DNA from: Thiotrichales bacterium
Lineage (GTDB): Bacteria > Pseudomonadota > Gammaproteobacteria > UWMA-0217
DNA: 14,775 bases
Direction of reading: 5' to 3'
Assembly (NCBI GenBank): GCA_024763135.1
Contig: JANTGD010000049.1
Coordinates: 1 to 14,775, forward strand
Positions 14,197-14,775 of this stretch are shown piece after piece; position 1 is the first letter of the stretch; every line of letters starts with the position of its first letter. A model generated the notes under the pieces. That model did no database searches. It was given only the letters and a program-made list of their open reading frames with translations, and was not told the origin of the DNA. The translations under genes were made by a program, and so were the position numbers.

Positions 14197-14486
14197 AAGT
14201 TCTATTGGCCAGAATTTATGTGAGTGAATCGGATGCAATACATCAGCAGATTCTTGAACGTCTGCACGATGAAGAGCAAGTCAAGGGTGTCACCATGTTT
14301 CGGGCGGTTGCAGGATACGGCAGTTCGGGGGTTGTACATGCCAACTCCTTGGTGGATCTGTCATTGAATTTGCCGATCGTCATTGAATTCTTCGATACGC
14401 CCGAAAAGGTGCATGAAGTGATCGACAATCTGGACGGCCTGGTCAAGCCCGATCATGTGGTAATATTCGAGGGCGAAGCCTACTGA
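14193..14486 (+). CDS. DUF190 family protein
   Basis: A 97-residue soluble protein with a ferredoxin-like alpha/beta pattern: LLARIYVSESD, a helix IHQQILERLHDEE, the strand VKGVTMFRAVAGYG with SSGVVHANSL, then LPIVIEFFDTPEKVHEVIDNL and HVVIFEGEAY. The GxTMFRAxxGYG and LPIVIEFxDxPEKV features are characteristic of DUF190, a PII-like fold family that often lies next to crcB. Its function is not established; a regulatory or ligand-sensing role in fluoride export is inference. The start is fixed by the ATGA overlap with crcB and a GGGAG 7 bases upstream. The open frame upstream within crcB is an overlap artefact. Confidence 0.92.
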   Translation: MKVLLARIYVSESDAIHQQILERLHDEEQVKGVTMFRAVAGYGSSGVVHANSLVDLSLNLPIVIEFFDTPEKVHEVIDNLDGLVKPDHVVIFEGEAY

Positions 14487-14577
14487 CTCCCGAGCTCGCC
14501 GACCTAATGTGCTGGGAGGGTGTGTTGCTTGATATATTACTAGAGGCGTGGCATCACAGAAGCGCCCGAAGGGTTGC

Positions 14578-14664
14578 CCTGTCTGCATTCCTGGCGATAT
14601 TACACGCCTTGGTAAGGGAACAATCATTCCCTGCGAAGTGCGCCTACGCAGACATGCAGACAGG
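14578..14664. ncRNA. Cloverleaf-like structured element, possible ncRNA
   Basis: An 11-base perfect inverted repeat, CCTGTCTGCAT (14578-14588) with ATGCAGACAGG (14654-14664), closes a segment containing three short hairpins in series. These are GGCG/CGCC (14593-14608), GGGAA/TTCCC (14616-14631) and CTGCG/CGCAG (about 14631-14651), with only short linkers. The arrangement is a compact four-way junction. It resembles no tRNA (no anticodon or T arm), riboswitch or attC site that I can name. It lies in a gene-free region after the crcB-DUF190 pair. Strand and transcription are unknown. It could be a DNA repeat, a structured RNA or chance. Confidence 0.3.
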
Positions 14665-14775
14665 ACAATTGAGTCCGCCATTTTAAACTGGACGATGTAC
14701 TAGTACACCGCCAAGCCCAAACTGTCTGTATCAGTGAGTCATCAAGGGGTTAGATGTGGTTTTGTTTTTATGAAT

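Noticed and set aside
14361..14681. 106-codon minus-strand open frame at the right end
   Set aside because: It overlaps the DUF190 gene antisense and runs through the cloverleaf repeat. No family or ribosome site was found.

Overview
The window looks like a chromosomal segment of a gammaproteobacterium. A YbeL/DUF1451-type zinc-ribbon protein, a CCA-encoding tRNA-Arg(CCU), Pcm and a CheY-like double receiver all fit that. The genus cannot be read from the sequence. Fourteen protein genes and one tRNA are supported. No phage, CRISPR array or complete insertion sequence is visible. Two copies of a 160-bp non-coding mobile element (a MITE) are present.

Layout. Positions 1-154 hold the first MITE copy, cut by the window edge. 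Then come two minus-strand genes: a COG1237-type metallo-beta-lactamase-fold hydrolase (219-1052) and a two-receiver response regulator whose first receiver lacks the phospho-Asp (1318-2127). On the plus strand follows a translationally coupled pair: an NfeD-type membrane serine protease (2428-3774) and a slipin/stomatin (3771-4535). Convergent to these is a six-gene minus-strand operon read from 11047 down to 4782. In transcription order it encodes an archaeal-type methionine adenosyltransferase, a fused gamma-alpha 2-oxoacid:acceptor oxidoreductase subunit, its TPP/FeS beta subunit, a small ferritin-like helical protein, an archaeal-looking S-adenosylhomocysteine hydrolase, and protein-L-isoaspartate methyltransferase. 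Four of the five junctions overlap (three by the 4-base ATGA) and the fifth is a 19-base gap, so it is very probably one transcript. A DUF1614 membrane protein (11203-11865) diverges from it.

The stretch 11866-12392 has no gene but holds the second, complete MITE, with terminal inverted repeats, a TTAA target duplication and a whole-length foldback. Then come the zinc-ribbon protein (12393-12944), tRNA-Arg(CCU) (13036-13112) and a cupin-like protein with an HDHPW motif (13204-13731), all on the minus strand. A plus-strand CrcB/FluC fluoride channel coupled to a DUF190 protein (13825-14486) follows. The last 289 bases have no convincing gene, but contain an 87-base segment that can be drawn as a cloverleaf: an 11-bp closing stem around three hairpins.

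How the genes may work together. The six-gene operon makes SAM, includes one methyltransferase that uses it, and hydrolyses the SAH product, so it encodes most of a methyl cycle. Its unusual part is the coupling to a 2-oxoacid oxidoreductase and an uncharacterised ferritin-like protein, together with archaeal-type versions of both SAM-cycle enzymes in a bacterial setting. This is the best candidate in the window for an under-described system. The substrate link between the two halves is inference.
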